From positions 229,876-293,875 of the forward strand of contig CAILVF010000087.1 in assembly GCA_903837605.1 (NCBI GenBank): a stretch of 64,000 nucleotides of DNA. The letters run 5' to 3'. Below the pieces are notes generated by a model, which was given only the letters and a program-made list of their open reading frames with translations, had not been told where the DNA came from and did not search any database. Source of the stretch: an uncultured Bacteroidales bacterium (GTDB taxonomy: Bacteria > Bacteroidota > Bacteroidia > Bacteroidales > FEN-979). Position 1 is the first letter of the stretch. The number at the start of each line of letters is the position of its first letter. Both the position numbers and the translations under genes were made by a program. Positions 42,385-50,286 of the stretch are shown piece after piece.

Positions 42385-44781
42385 ATGAACTGGAAACTGA
42401 AAATACTGATCCGGAATTTTGTTAAAAAACCTGTTTACTCCTTCATCACCTTCCTGGGGTTTACAATAGGGGTGATGGCCAGTCTTCTGATTTATTTATG
42501 GGTTATCAATGAACTCAGTTACGAAAAATTCCATCCTGCTTATGACAGGATCTACAGGGTGCTGACCCTTGCAAGGGAGGGAGACGAAATTGTGAAATCA
42601 GCTGGTTGTTACCGCCCTTTGGCCAAAGCCATGAAAGCTGCATTTCCCCAGATTGAAAAAGCAACTTACCTGAGCTTTGATTCCGAAGATTCTCCTCTCT
42701 CGGTTGAAAAAGGAGGAGATAAAATTGAAGCCCGCGGGATGAGCACCAATGATGATTTCTTTTCTGTTTTCGGCGGATTTAAATTCATCGAAGGCAGCCC
42801 GGAGAAAGCCTTTGCAGACCCATCCAACATTGTTCTTTCAGAGGATGTTGCAAAAAAACTTTTCGGAAACAAACCGGCACTTGGCAAAAACATCATCAGC
42901 GATAAATACACTAAAGAAGTGTACACGGTAAGCGGCGTAGTCAGGATCCCGCGCCAGGGCCATATAGATTTCGGGTATATCCTTCCTGAAAGGAGCAGTC
43001 GTTATGCCAGGCTTGCCAATGACTGGGGTGACAAGGCATATGTTCACGTGTACATCAGGCTTGCCGAAAACGCAGTTGTGGATGCGAAATTCCTGGATGC
43101 GATCACCAATTTTCCCAGTCATATTTCCAGGTTCCATGATAAACTTCTCTTTCAACTCCTGACAGATATTCATCTTCATACCGATTACCCGACGTACATC
43201 TTTGATAAAAACATCAGCAGTTACAAGTATGTTTTAATATTTTCCTCCCTCGCTGTCCTGATCCTCCTGATGGCAGCCCTGAATTTTTCGGTGTTGTCGG
43301 TTGCAAGGTCTTCGGAACGCTCGACAGAGATCGGGCTTAAAAAAGTATGCGGAGCCGAACGGAAGGAGATCACCTTGCAGTTCATGGCTGAATCGATTCT
43401 GCAGACAATGGGAGCCGCGCTGCTGGCCCTCTTCCTGGTCTGGCTGATACTTCCCTGGTATAATGGATTTACGGGACAGGATCTCAGCCTCGGTTTTTCC
43501 CCGGGATTCATCTGCAGCTTGTTCTTGTTAACTATGCTGGCCGGGATCCTTGCGGGCCTTTATCCGTCGCTTTACCTTTCGTCATTAAAACCTCTGAATA
43601 TTTTCAGGGGTGGGAGCCCTACAGGATCAAAAGAAGGATTTACGAGCTTGCTGGTTGTTTTCCAGTTCAGCATAGCTGCATTTTTCATAATCGCGGCGAC
43701 GGTCTTCGTAAAGCAGCTCAATTACATCAACGGGAAGGACCTGGGATTCGACAGGAACAACATCGTGGTTATCCCCACAGGCCTTTGGTATGAAAACAAA
43801 ACCTTTAAAAATGAACTGCTCCGGAACCCCGAGATCCTGAGTGTTTCAGCCACAACATATGCCCCGGTTGATTTTGGCTGGCAGGAAATCTTTGCGGTCA
43901 GTCATGGGAACCGTATCGACAGTTTAAGGGCTTCCATGCTGTGGGTGGATGAGGATTTCGCAAAGACATACCGGCTGAAGGTAACCAAAGGACAGTTCCT
44001 GCAAATGAATTATGAAGCTTTCTGGAAAACCATTGAAAAAGATACCGTTGGGAAATCCAAAAACCGGAACAGCTTTTCTTTCCCCGTCGTCATCAATGAA
44101 ACAGCCGAAAAAGCCCTCAGGTTTGAAAACCCCATCGGGCAAAAAATAGGTGAATATGTAATCGTTGGCGTTGTAAAAGACTTTCATTTCCGTCCCCTGC
44201 AATATGGGATAGGGCCGCTTATCATGACCAACGATCCGCAAAACATCATGACCATGAATGTCAGGATCTCAGGGAAAAACAAAGCTGAAACAATTAGATT
44301 CATCAGCGAGACATACAGGAAGAACAGGGATTCCAGGAGTTTTTCGTACAATTATTTCGATGACCTGATGTCGCAGAAATACCGTGACGAGATCCGCTTG
44401 CGGAACCTTACGCTGGTGTTTTCATTCTTTGCAATCATCATCTCCATGCTTGGAATATTGGGGATGGCGGTATATTCATGCGAAAGGCGAACCAGGGAGA
44501 TCGGCATCCGAAAGGCAAACGGGGCATCCTCACTCCAGATCCTTTTCATGCTGAATGCGGATTTCCTGAAATGGATAGCCATTGCGGTGCTCATTGCAAG
44601 TCCTGTTGCATGGATTGTCCTGAACCGCTGGCTTGAGGGATTTGCTTACAGGACAGCCCTGAGCTGGTGGATCTTTTTTCTTGCAGCCTTCCTGTCGATG
44701 GCGGTTGCCATACTGGCGATAAGCTGGCAAACCATCAGGATTTCCACAGGAAACCCCGTCAATGCCCTGAGAAATGAATAG
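42385..44781 (+). CDS. Double-FtsX ABC permease, copy 4
   Basis: This 798-residue protein is the longest of the five. Both coupling helices are conserved: TEIGLKKVCGAE in the first half and REIGIRKANGAS in the second. Two MacB-type periplasmic domains flank the middle membrane block, and the end is NPVNALRNE. It starts 11 bp after the propeller lipoprotein gene, the closest spacing in this part of the operon, so the two may be made together. Confidence 0.92.
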   Translation: MNWKLKILIRNFVKKPVYSFITFLGFTIGVMASLLIYLWVINELSYEKFHPAYDRIYRVLTLAREGDEIVKSAGCYRPLAKAMKAAFPQIEKATYLSFDSEDSPLSVEKGGDKIEARGMSTNDDFFSVFGGFKFIEGSPEKAFADPSNIVLSEDVAKKLFGNKPALGKNIISDKYTKEVYTVSGVVRIPRQGHIDFGYILPERSSRYARLANDWGDKAYVHVYIRLAENAVVDAKFLDAITNFPSHISRFHDKLLFQLLTDIHLHTDYPTYIFDKNISSYKYVLIFSSLAVLILLMAALNFSVLSVARSSERSTEIGLKKVCGAERKEITLQFMAESILQTMGAALLALFLVWLILPWYNGFTGQDLSLGFSPGFICSLFLLTMLAGILAGLYPSLYLSSLKPLNIFRGGSPTGSKEGFTSLLVVFQFSIAAFFIIAATVFVKQLNYINGKDLGFDRNNIVVIPTGLWYENKTFKNELLRNPEILSVSATTYAPVDFGWQEIFAVSHGNRIDSLRASMLWVDEDFAKTYRLKVTKGQFLQMNYEAFWKTIEKDTVGKSKNRNSFSFPVVINETAEKALRFENPIGQKIGEYVIVGVVKDFHFRPLQYGIGPLIMTNDPQNIMTMNVRISGKNKAETIRFISETYRKNRDSRSFSYNYFDDLMSQKYRDEIRLRNLTLVFSFFAIIISMLGILGMAVYSCERRTREIGIRKANGASSLQILFMLNADFLKWIAIAVLIASPVAWIVLNRWLEGFAYRTALSWWIFFLAAFLSMAVAILAISWQTIRISTGNPVNALRNE

Positions 44782-44808
44782 AACAATTTAACCTGCATTA
44801 TCAACGAT

Positions 44809-47121
44809 ATGTTCAAACACATTGTAAAAATCACGTTGAGAAATTACAGGAAAAACCTGTTGTTTACCCTGATTATCGTGTTCGGGCTTGCAATCAGCAT
44901 GTCCACTATCCTGGTCATCACCCGGTATGTGATAAAGGAATACAGCACCGATAAATTCCACAAAGAATACAGCAATATTTTCCTGGTAATGAATATCAGT
45001 TCTTCTGAAACCTCCTCTTCAGTGACCCAGGACTGGGCAGAAAGGATCATGGGAGGATTCCCGGAGGTAAAAGAGGCTTGCCGAATCGACCGTATCGAAT
45101 TCAACATCCTCCGTCAACCAGGGGCGGTCAGGCTGAACCAGGTGTTATCCACCGATCCCTCCTTTTTCAGGATCTTCTCCTTCCAGGTCATCAAAGGAAA
45201 TGCTGCAAACCCATTACCCGATCCCAATTCCATCGTCCTTTCGGAAAGCACTGCCATAAAACTTTTCGGGAATGAGGACCCGCTCGGGAAGGTGATAAAG
45301 ACAAAACTCGATAATGCCGAAAACCTCTTGACGGTCACAGCTGTAACCAAAGACCCCCCTTCAGATTCCAGGATACAGTTCGAGGCCCTGGTTTCCTTTG
45401 AGAGCAAGTCTTTTCATTTCCGCATGATGTCAATTAGCAGCCGGGAAACAGGGACTTACAAAGTAAGTTATATGTGCGACACCTACCTGCTGATCCATGA
45501 AAAAGCCAATATTCCGTTGATGGATAACAGGCTGAAAAAGGAATCCCTGAGGGAGCAAAAAGGAGGTGGATATTTTTCATACCTGAAGTTCCAGCCATAT
45601 TCAGACCTCTATTTCAGTAAAACCAGCACCGACAGTTTCAAACACGGTGATAAAACCATGCTCTTCGTTTTCATCTCGCTAGCCTTTCTGCTGATACTTC
45701 TGGCCTGCATCAACTATATCAATTTAACCACCATAAAAGCCTTCTCACGCAGCAGGGAAATCGGGTATAAAAAGGTATCCGGGGCTACACGAGGTTCGCT
45801 TACCGCACAGTTTCTCTTTGAATCGGTGGGCTTGTCGGCAATCGCATTTATCCTTTCGATTTTCCTTTCAAAATACATGGCCCTTGAGTTCGGAAGGCTG
45901 GTCAACAGTACGGTTGACGTTTCATGGTTTTTCAGATTCCCCCAGATCTTATGGGTTCTGCTCTTTTCAGTCGTACTTGGCCTGGTTTCAGGGTATTATC
46001 CCGCCATGTACCTATCACGGGTAAGGACATCCGAACTCTTCAAAGGAAAAAGCCTGGCATCAGGGCATGTCCTCTTATTGCCCAGGAACCTTTTCATCTT
46101 CCAGTTTACCATCGCCATTGCACTCATCATTTCCGCCATGATCATTGAAAAGCAACTGGATTTTGTGAATCACAAGGACCTGGGGTTTGAAAAAACTAAC
46201 ATGCTGCACCTATCCATTCCTTCCGATATCAAACCATTTGCACTTAAGGACGAATTGCTGAAAAGCCCTGGGATTGCCGATGTCACCCTTTCCTATGGTA
46301 CCCCCGCCAGCCTGCCTGCCACCGACGGGAAATACTGGTTTCTTTCGGTTGACACTTCTTTCATTCCCACCTTTCGGATAAACCTGCTTCAGGGCCGGAA
46401 CTTTTCGCCGGGTGATAAAAATGTATGCCTGGTCAATGAAACCTTCATGAGAGAAAACAAATGGGATGATTACAGGGGAAAACAGGCCGGCAACAATGAG
46501 ATCATAGGTATTGTAAAGGATTTCCATACCAGCTCATTGTATGAGAAGATCGTTCCGGTTGAAATAGATTTCAATACCTCTTTCCTGCCTGATATGACCA
46601 TCAGGATGAACGGCGGCAATATCGAAGGCACTCTTGATTTCATCAAAGCGGCATGGAAAAAAATGGCCCCCTATAGTCCTATGGAATATTACTTTTATGA
46701 CGACTGGGTTGGAAGACAATATAAGAATGATGAGGCTTTTGCAAAACTGATATCCGTCTTTACCTTCATCGCCATTCTGATCTCATGCCTGGGTTTATTC
46801 GGGTTGCTGGCCTACCTCATTGAAAGGAGGGCAAGGGAAATAGGCATACGCAAGATCAACGGAGCCAGGATTATTGAAATAATGGTTATGCTCAATAAGG
46901 GCTTTGCAATATGGGTTGGTGTTTCTTTTCTCCTGGCCACACCTATCGCATGGTTTGTAATGCATAAATGGCTTGAGAATTTTGCTTATAAAACGAAACT
47001 CGACTGGTGGTTCTTTGTTCTTGCAGGGCTTATTGCCCTAGGGATTGCCCTGCTGACCGTAAGCTGGAAAAGCTGGTTCGCAGCAAGCCGCAACCCCGCT
47101 GAAGTCATCAGGGAGGAGTGA
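44809..47121 (+). CDS. Double-FtsX ABC permease, copy 5
   Basis: This is a 770-residue protein, the last gene of the operon. Both coupling helices are intact (REIGYKKVSGAT and REIGIRKINGAR). The second periplasmic domain is shorter than in copy 4. The C-terminus ends RNPAEVIREE. A GC-rich imperfect hairpin (TCCTGG with CCAGGGA) lies 10-35 bp beyond the stop and may help end the transcript before the convergent propeller gene at 47177. Confidence 0.92.
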   Translation: MFKHIVKITLRNYRKNLLFTLIIVFGLAISMSTILVITRYVIKEYSTDKFHKEYSNIFLVMNISSSETSSSVTQDWAERIMGGFPEVKEACRIDRIEFNILRQPGAVRLNQVLSTDPSFFRIFSFQVIKGNAANPLPDPNSIVLSESTAIKLFGNEDPLGKVIKTKLDNAENLLTVTAVTKDPPSDSRIQFEALVSFESKSFHFRMMSISSRETGTYKVSYMCDTYLLIHEKANIPLMDNRLKKESLREQKGGGYFSYLKFQPYSDLYFSKTSTDSFKHGDKTMLFVFISLAFLLILLACINYINLTTIKAFSRSREIGYKKVSGATRGSLTAQFLFESVGLSAIAFILSIFLSKYMALEFGRLVNSTVDVSWFFRFPQILWVLLFSVVLGLVSGYYPAMYLSRVRTSELFKGKSLASGHVLLLPRNLFIFQFTIAIALIISAMIIEKQLDFVNHKDLGFEKTNMLHLSIPSDIKPFALKDELLKSPGIADVTLSYGTPASLPATDGKYWFLSVDTSFIPTFRINLLQGRNFSPGDKNVCLVNETFMRENKWDDYRGKQAGNNEIIGIVKDFHTSSLYEKIVPVEIDFNTSFLPDMTIRMNGGNIEGTLDFIKAAWKKMAPYSPMEYYFYDDWVGRQYKNDEAFAKLISVFTFIAILISCLGLFGLLAYLIERRAREIGIRKINGARIIEIMVMLNKGFAIWVGVSFLLATPIAWFVMHKWLENFAYKTKLDWWFFVLAGLIALGIALLTVSWKSWFAASRNPAEVIREE

Positions 47122-47176
47122 GGGGAATAGTTCCTGGTACCCGGCCATCCCAGGGATATTCAAAAGAAATGAATTA

Positions 47177-48346
47177 TCATAGTTTCGCCAGTTGCTGATA
47201 ATCATACACCAGTAAGGCATCCCCATGCCTGATATAAAGTCTTCCCCCTGCCAGGAGGGGATGCGAAAAATGTTCTTTGGTCCCCCTGGTTATTTTAAAT
47301 GATCTGTCAAGGATCATTTTACCCTGGTTGATCCTTACAAGGCCTATACCACCGGTCTGGCTGTAGATCACCAGGCCTTCACCTGCCTGTACAATGGATC
47401 CTGTTTTAAAGAGCAGGGAATCAACATTCTTTCCTGTAAGTGCGTCAACACCCATCCATAATGGCTTGCTTTTTGAAGATCCGTACAGGAAATTGTCAAT
47501 CATAATAAACCCGCCAAAGCAGGTATTGAATTCATCATTGGACCAGATTTTTTTTAACTGAGTGCCGTCTTGTGATAGTTCAAATTTAGCGGCGCCATTC
47601 CCACCACCGGCGACCATATATAAGAACCCTTCCGAATAGATAGGACTGTTACAGGGGGCATCACCTTTTATTGATAAATCATAGGTCCATAGTAATTCAC
47701 CGGTACCTGCATCCAATCCAATCATCGCCAGCTCGGAAAAAGCCACCATCAGGTTTCGTTCATGGTGACGGAAGAACAGGGGAGCGGTATATCCCGGAGT
47801 TTCCCCGTCTCCTGCTGATTTCCAGATGATCTTTCCCGTAAACCTGTTCAGGCATGCAATATTTGTATCCGGCCCTCCAGGAAGACAGTAAATCTTGTCC
47901 CTCTCAACAACGACCTGTGTCGAATAGCCAAATACTGCGTTTACGCCGTGCAGGTCACGGATCATATTGACAGCCCATTGTTTTTGCCCGTTTTTCGCGT
48001 TAAAACAGGCAATATCACCCATGCCGGAACACGTATAGATCATGCTGTCAATGACGGTGGGCGATGCCCTTGATCCCGGGTAATTTGCCGACCATTCATT
48101 GCCATATTCTGTTTTCCATAACAACGTTCCATTGAAATCGTAAGAAAACAAATATCCTTTTCCTTCCCGTTCACCGGTAACAACTATCCTGTCGGAGGTA
48201 ACAGCAGGTGTACTGTACCCATTTCCAAGTCCTTCTATAGTAAGCAAGGGAACCGGGTTTATTTCTTTTACCCCTGAAGCAACATTGGTTATAATAAATA
48301 ATGCGATCAGAAAGAATACCGGATACAGTCTTTTTTTGAGATTCAT
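47177..48346 (-). CDS. Secreted PQQ-like beta-propeller protein
   Basis: This is a 389-residue protein with a signal peptide ending NVASG. The rest is a propeller of repeated strands with W/D pairs: GYLFSYDFNGTLLWKTEYGN, ACFNAKNGQKQWAV, GLDAGTGELLWTYDL and so on, the pattern of PQQ-like/BamB repeats. No cofactor or dehydrogenase module is evident, so I read it as a scaffold or ligand-binding propeller. It overlaps the thioredoxin-like gene by 1 bp (TAATG). A clear paralogue lies at 55781-57001 at the other end of this cluster. Confidence 0.85.
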   Translation of the reverse strand: MNLKKRLYPVFFLIALFIITNVASGVKEINPVPLLTIEGLGNGYSTPAVTSDRIVVTGEREGKGYLFSYDFNGTLLWKTEYGNEWSANYPGSRASPTVIDSMIYTCSGMGDIACFNAKNGQKQWAVNMIRDLHGVNAVFGYSTQVVVERDKIYCLPGGPDTNIACLNRFTGKIIWKSAGDGETPGYTAPLFFRHHERNLMVAFSELAMIGLDAGTGELLWTYDLSIKGDAPCNSPIYSEGFLYMVAGGGNGAAKFELSQDGTQLKKIWSNDEFNTCFGGFIMIDNFLYGSSKSKPLWMGVDALTGKNVDSLLFKTGSIVQAGEGLVIYSQTGGIGLVRINQGKMILDRSFKITRGTKEHFSHPLLAGGRLYIRHGDALLVYDYQQLAKL

Positions 48347-48804
48347 TATTTTTTCAGGAATTTTTCAATATTTTCTTTCAATTCCGTAGGATCCTGCACG
48401 CCGTTCATGATGACATTTTCATCCTCCTTTTCTCTGTAAAAAACGGTCGACGGTACAGAAATGGCTAAATGACCAGGGGTGACTTCACCCAGGAAGACTT
48501 TCCGTTTTAAAACTTTGTCACTCTTGAAATACACGGAATCGACCTCCGGGTTAATTTTTACCGCAATGAAATTTTCATTGATCAGCGGCATCACTTCTTT
48601 GCTGGTGAACACTTTTTTGTCCATCCGCTGACATTTGTCACACCAGTTGACATAGACAAAAATCAATATCGGTTTATTCTCATGCCTGGCTATTTCAAGT
48701 CCTTCAGTCAACGAATGCCACTTGATTGCATCCGGATCTTTGAAAGAGAACAAAAGAAGGGAAATGAGTAAGAAGAAGATTGCTTTTTTCATGTTGTTTG
48801 GCAT
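48346..48804 (-). CDS. Secreted thioredoxin-like protein
   Basis: This is a 152-residue protein with a signal peptide (MKKAIFFLLISLLLFSF). A thioredoxin fold of the DUF255 / thioredoxin_7 type follows, with the redox motif WCDKC (Cys about 55 and 58) and a cis-Pro region VPSTVF. It should reduce or shuffle disulfides, or deliver electrons, in the periplasm. The ATG at 48792 is an equally good start. It lies within a minus-strand gene run with the propeller downstream, which may be its client. Confidence 0.85.
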   Translation of the reverse strand: MPNNMKKAIFFLLISLLLFSFKDPDAIKWHSLTEGLEIARHENKPILIFVYVNWCDKCQRMDKKVFTSKEVMPLINENFIAVKINPEVDSVYFKSDKVLKRKVFLGEVTPGHLAISVPSTVFYREKEDENVIMNGVQDPTELKENIEKFLKK

Positions 48805-48833
48805 TAAATATTAGTATTAATGGTTATTTCTGT

Positions 48834-50246
48834 TCATTTAGTTTTACTGAATTCAATAACATGACCGGATTTCCATGAACCGGAAGCATCCTGAAACCAA
48901 CTATCGGTCATACTGCCGTCAGGAGAAAACTCAATAGTATTTTTATAATCAAACGTCTTACTGCGTATCGTTGTTTGCCCTTTTATGGTAATCTTCCCTT
49001 CCTCAAAGCCGACTTCCCCTTTCATTGCGCCTCCCCTGTTGCTGACGGAGAAGAACAATACTTTATCCGTTCCGTCCTCCAGGTAAAAATAGCCTTCCTC
49101 GAAATACTTCAATCCGGTATTGGAATTTGAAAATTTCACAACCTCTCCATTCCATATGGATTCATAACGGCGGATGACTTTCGTTGATGATTTGCCGTCG
49201 GGGGACTTATAATCGGCTAGCCAGCCGTTTACGATAAGCGGCTTCAGGAATTTTAGTTTTTCATTAAGCATAACTTCTTGGTAAGCGGTTGCTCCATCCA
49301 GCCAGTGCATGAGGTTCAACGCAAACTGGGCATTCTGAGGAGCCAGTTCTGAATTGAAACCGACTCTGAAATTACCGTTTACAAGCTGGGCCGTGAACAT
49401 GGCTGCCTCTCCGAATACGGCAACTTTTCCTTTGCCAAAACTCAGGATGGCGCCTTGCTGGCAGCCCATTAATTTTTGCTGCTTTGTTGTGGGGTTAAAA
49501 CGCCAGGCGGTATCGGGTTGAAATGAGATGTTTTCATCCAGGAAACTCAGGACCCTCATGGAATGTTCGGGCACTTTAAGCGCCGAGCCGGTGAATGTTA
49601 CTACTGAATCAATTTTCTCATACTCCTTAAGCCCCCTCGTAACCGGCGAATCCTGTAAGGTCCCGTTTTGATGCGAAAAGACAGAGGGTGGCCAGAATCC
49701 TGCTCCTGTCATTGCAAACCCGTTGATAAACTCAAATCCGAATGCTTTGCCCAGATCCGTAGCCGCTCCGGCAAACGGCATATGGTCGGCAACCAGGAAC
49801 AAGCTGCCCCCGTTTTCAACCCATTGTCTGATGATTTCAATTTCCTCATTGGTAAAAGCAGAAGGAGTGGGCAGGATCCAGTTATCCACGTTGACCACAT
49901 TAAGCGAATTGACTATAACCAGTATGTTGCATTCTTTCAGTACTTCAGCGCCGGTTATCTTTTTGTCGAGGCTTTTTACCCGGTAGCCGTCCTGCTCCAT
50001 CAGCCTTGCGAAAGGAAGAAAACCTCCGGTCCTGGTATGAAAATTATGATGAGCCTCATCTATAAGGATCACAGGGCCTTTTCCCTTTAAATAGGCAGGC
50101 TGATGTATGCTGAACCTGAATGAAGTATCAGGAACTTGTTGCGCATTCGATGTAAAGATTGAAATGCATTGAAACGTGAACATCAATACCAGGAATGATG
50201 TCGTTTTGCCTTTCAAAGACCTCTTGAATAGTTGGAGGATTGTCAT
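48834..50246 (-). CDS. Secreted DUF4350/GATase-like protein
   Basis: This is a 470-residue protein with a signal peptide ending TSNAQ. An alpha/beta domain (about 55-310) contains GPVILIDEAHHNFHTRTGG, ILVIVNSLNVVN, IIRQWVENGGSLFLVADHMP and GKVAVFGEAAMFTAQ. It resembles the DUF4350 / class-I-amidotransferase-like fold that binds ligands without the catalytic triad. The last 150 residues form a beta domain (KYFEEGYFYLEDGTDKVLFF region) of no known family. The role is unknown. It sits 29 bp upstream of the thioredoxin-like gene and 40 bp downstream of the M16 peptidase. Confidence 0.75.
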   Translation of the reverse strand: MTILQLFKRSLKGKTTSFLVLMFTFQCISIFTSNAQQVPDTSFRFSIHQPAYLKGKGPVILIDEAHHNFHTRTGGFLPFARLMEQDGYRVKSLDKKITGAEVLKECNILVIVNSLNVVNVDNWILPTPSAFTNEEIEIIRQWVENGGSLFLVADHMPFAGAATDLGKAFGFEFINGFAMTGAGFWPPSVFSHQNGTLQDSPVTRGLKEYEKIDSVVTFTGSALKVPEHSMRVLSFLDENISFQPDTAWRFNPTTKQQKLMGCQQGAILSFGKGKVAVFGEAAMFTAQLVNGNFRVGFNSELAPQNAQFALNLMHWLDGATAYQEVMLNEKLKFLKPLIVNGWLADYKSPDGKSSTKVIRRYESIWNGEVVKFSNSNTGLKYFEEGYFYLEDGTDKVLFFSVSNRGGAMKGEVGFEEGKITIKGQTTIRSKTFDYKNTIEFSPDGSMTDSWFQDASGSWKSGHVIEFSKTK

Positions 50247-50286
50247 AAATTCAGATTAATGTTACTCATTCAATAACGATTCCTGG

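Noticed and set aside
27406..47121. Bacteriocin or lantibiotic locus
   Set aside because: No precursor peptide with a double-glycine leader, no LanBC-type or C39 peptidase genes were found within or beside the operon.
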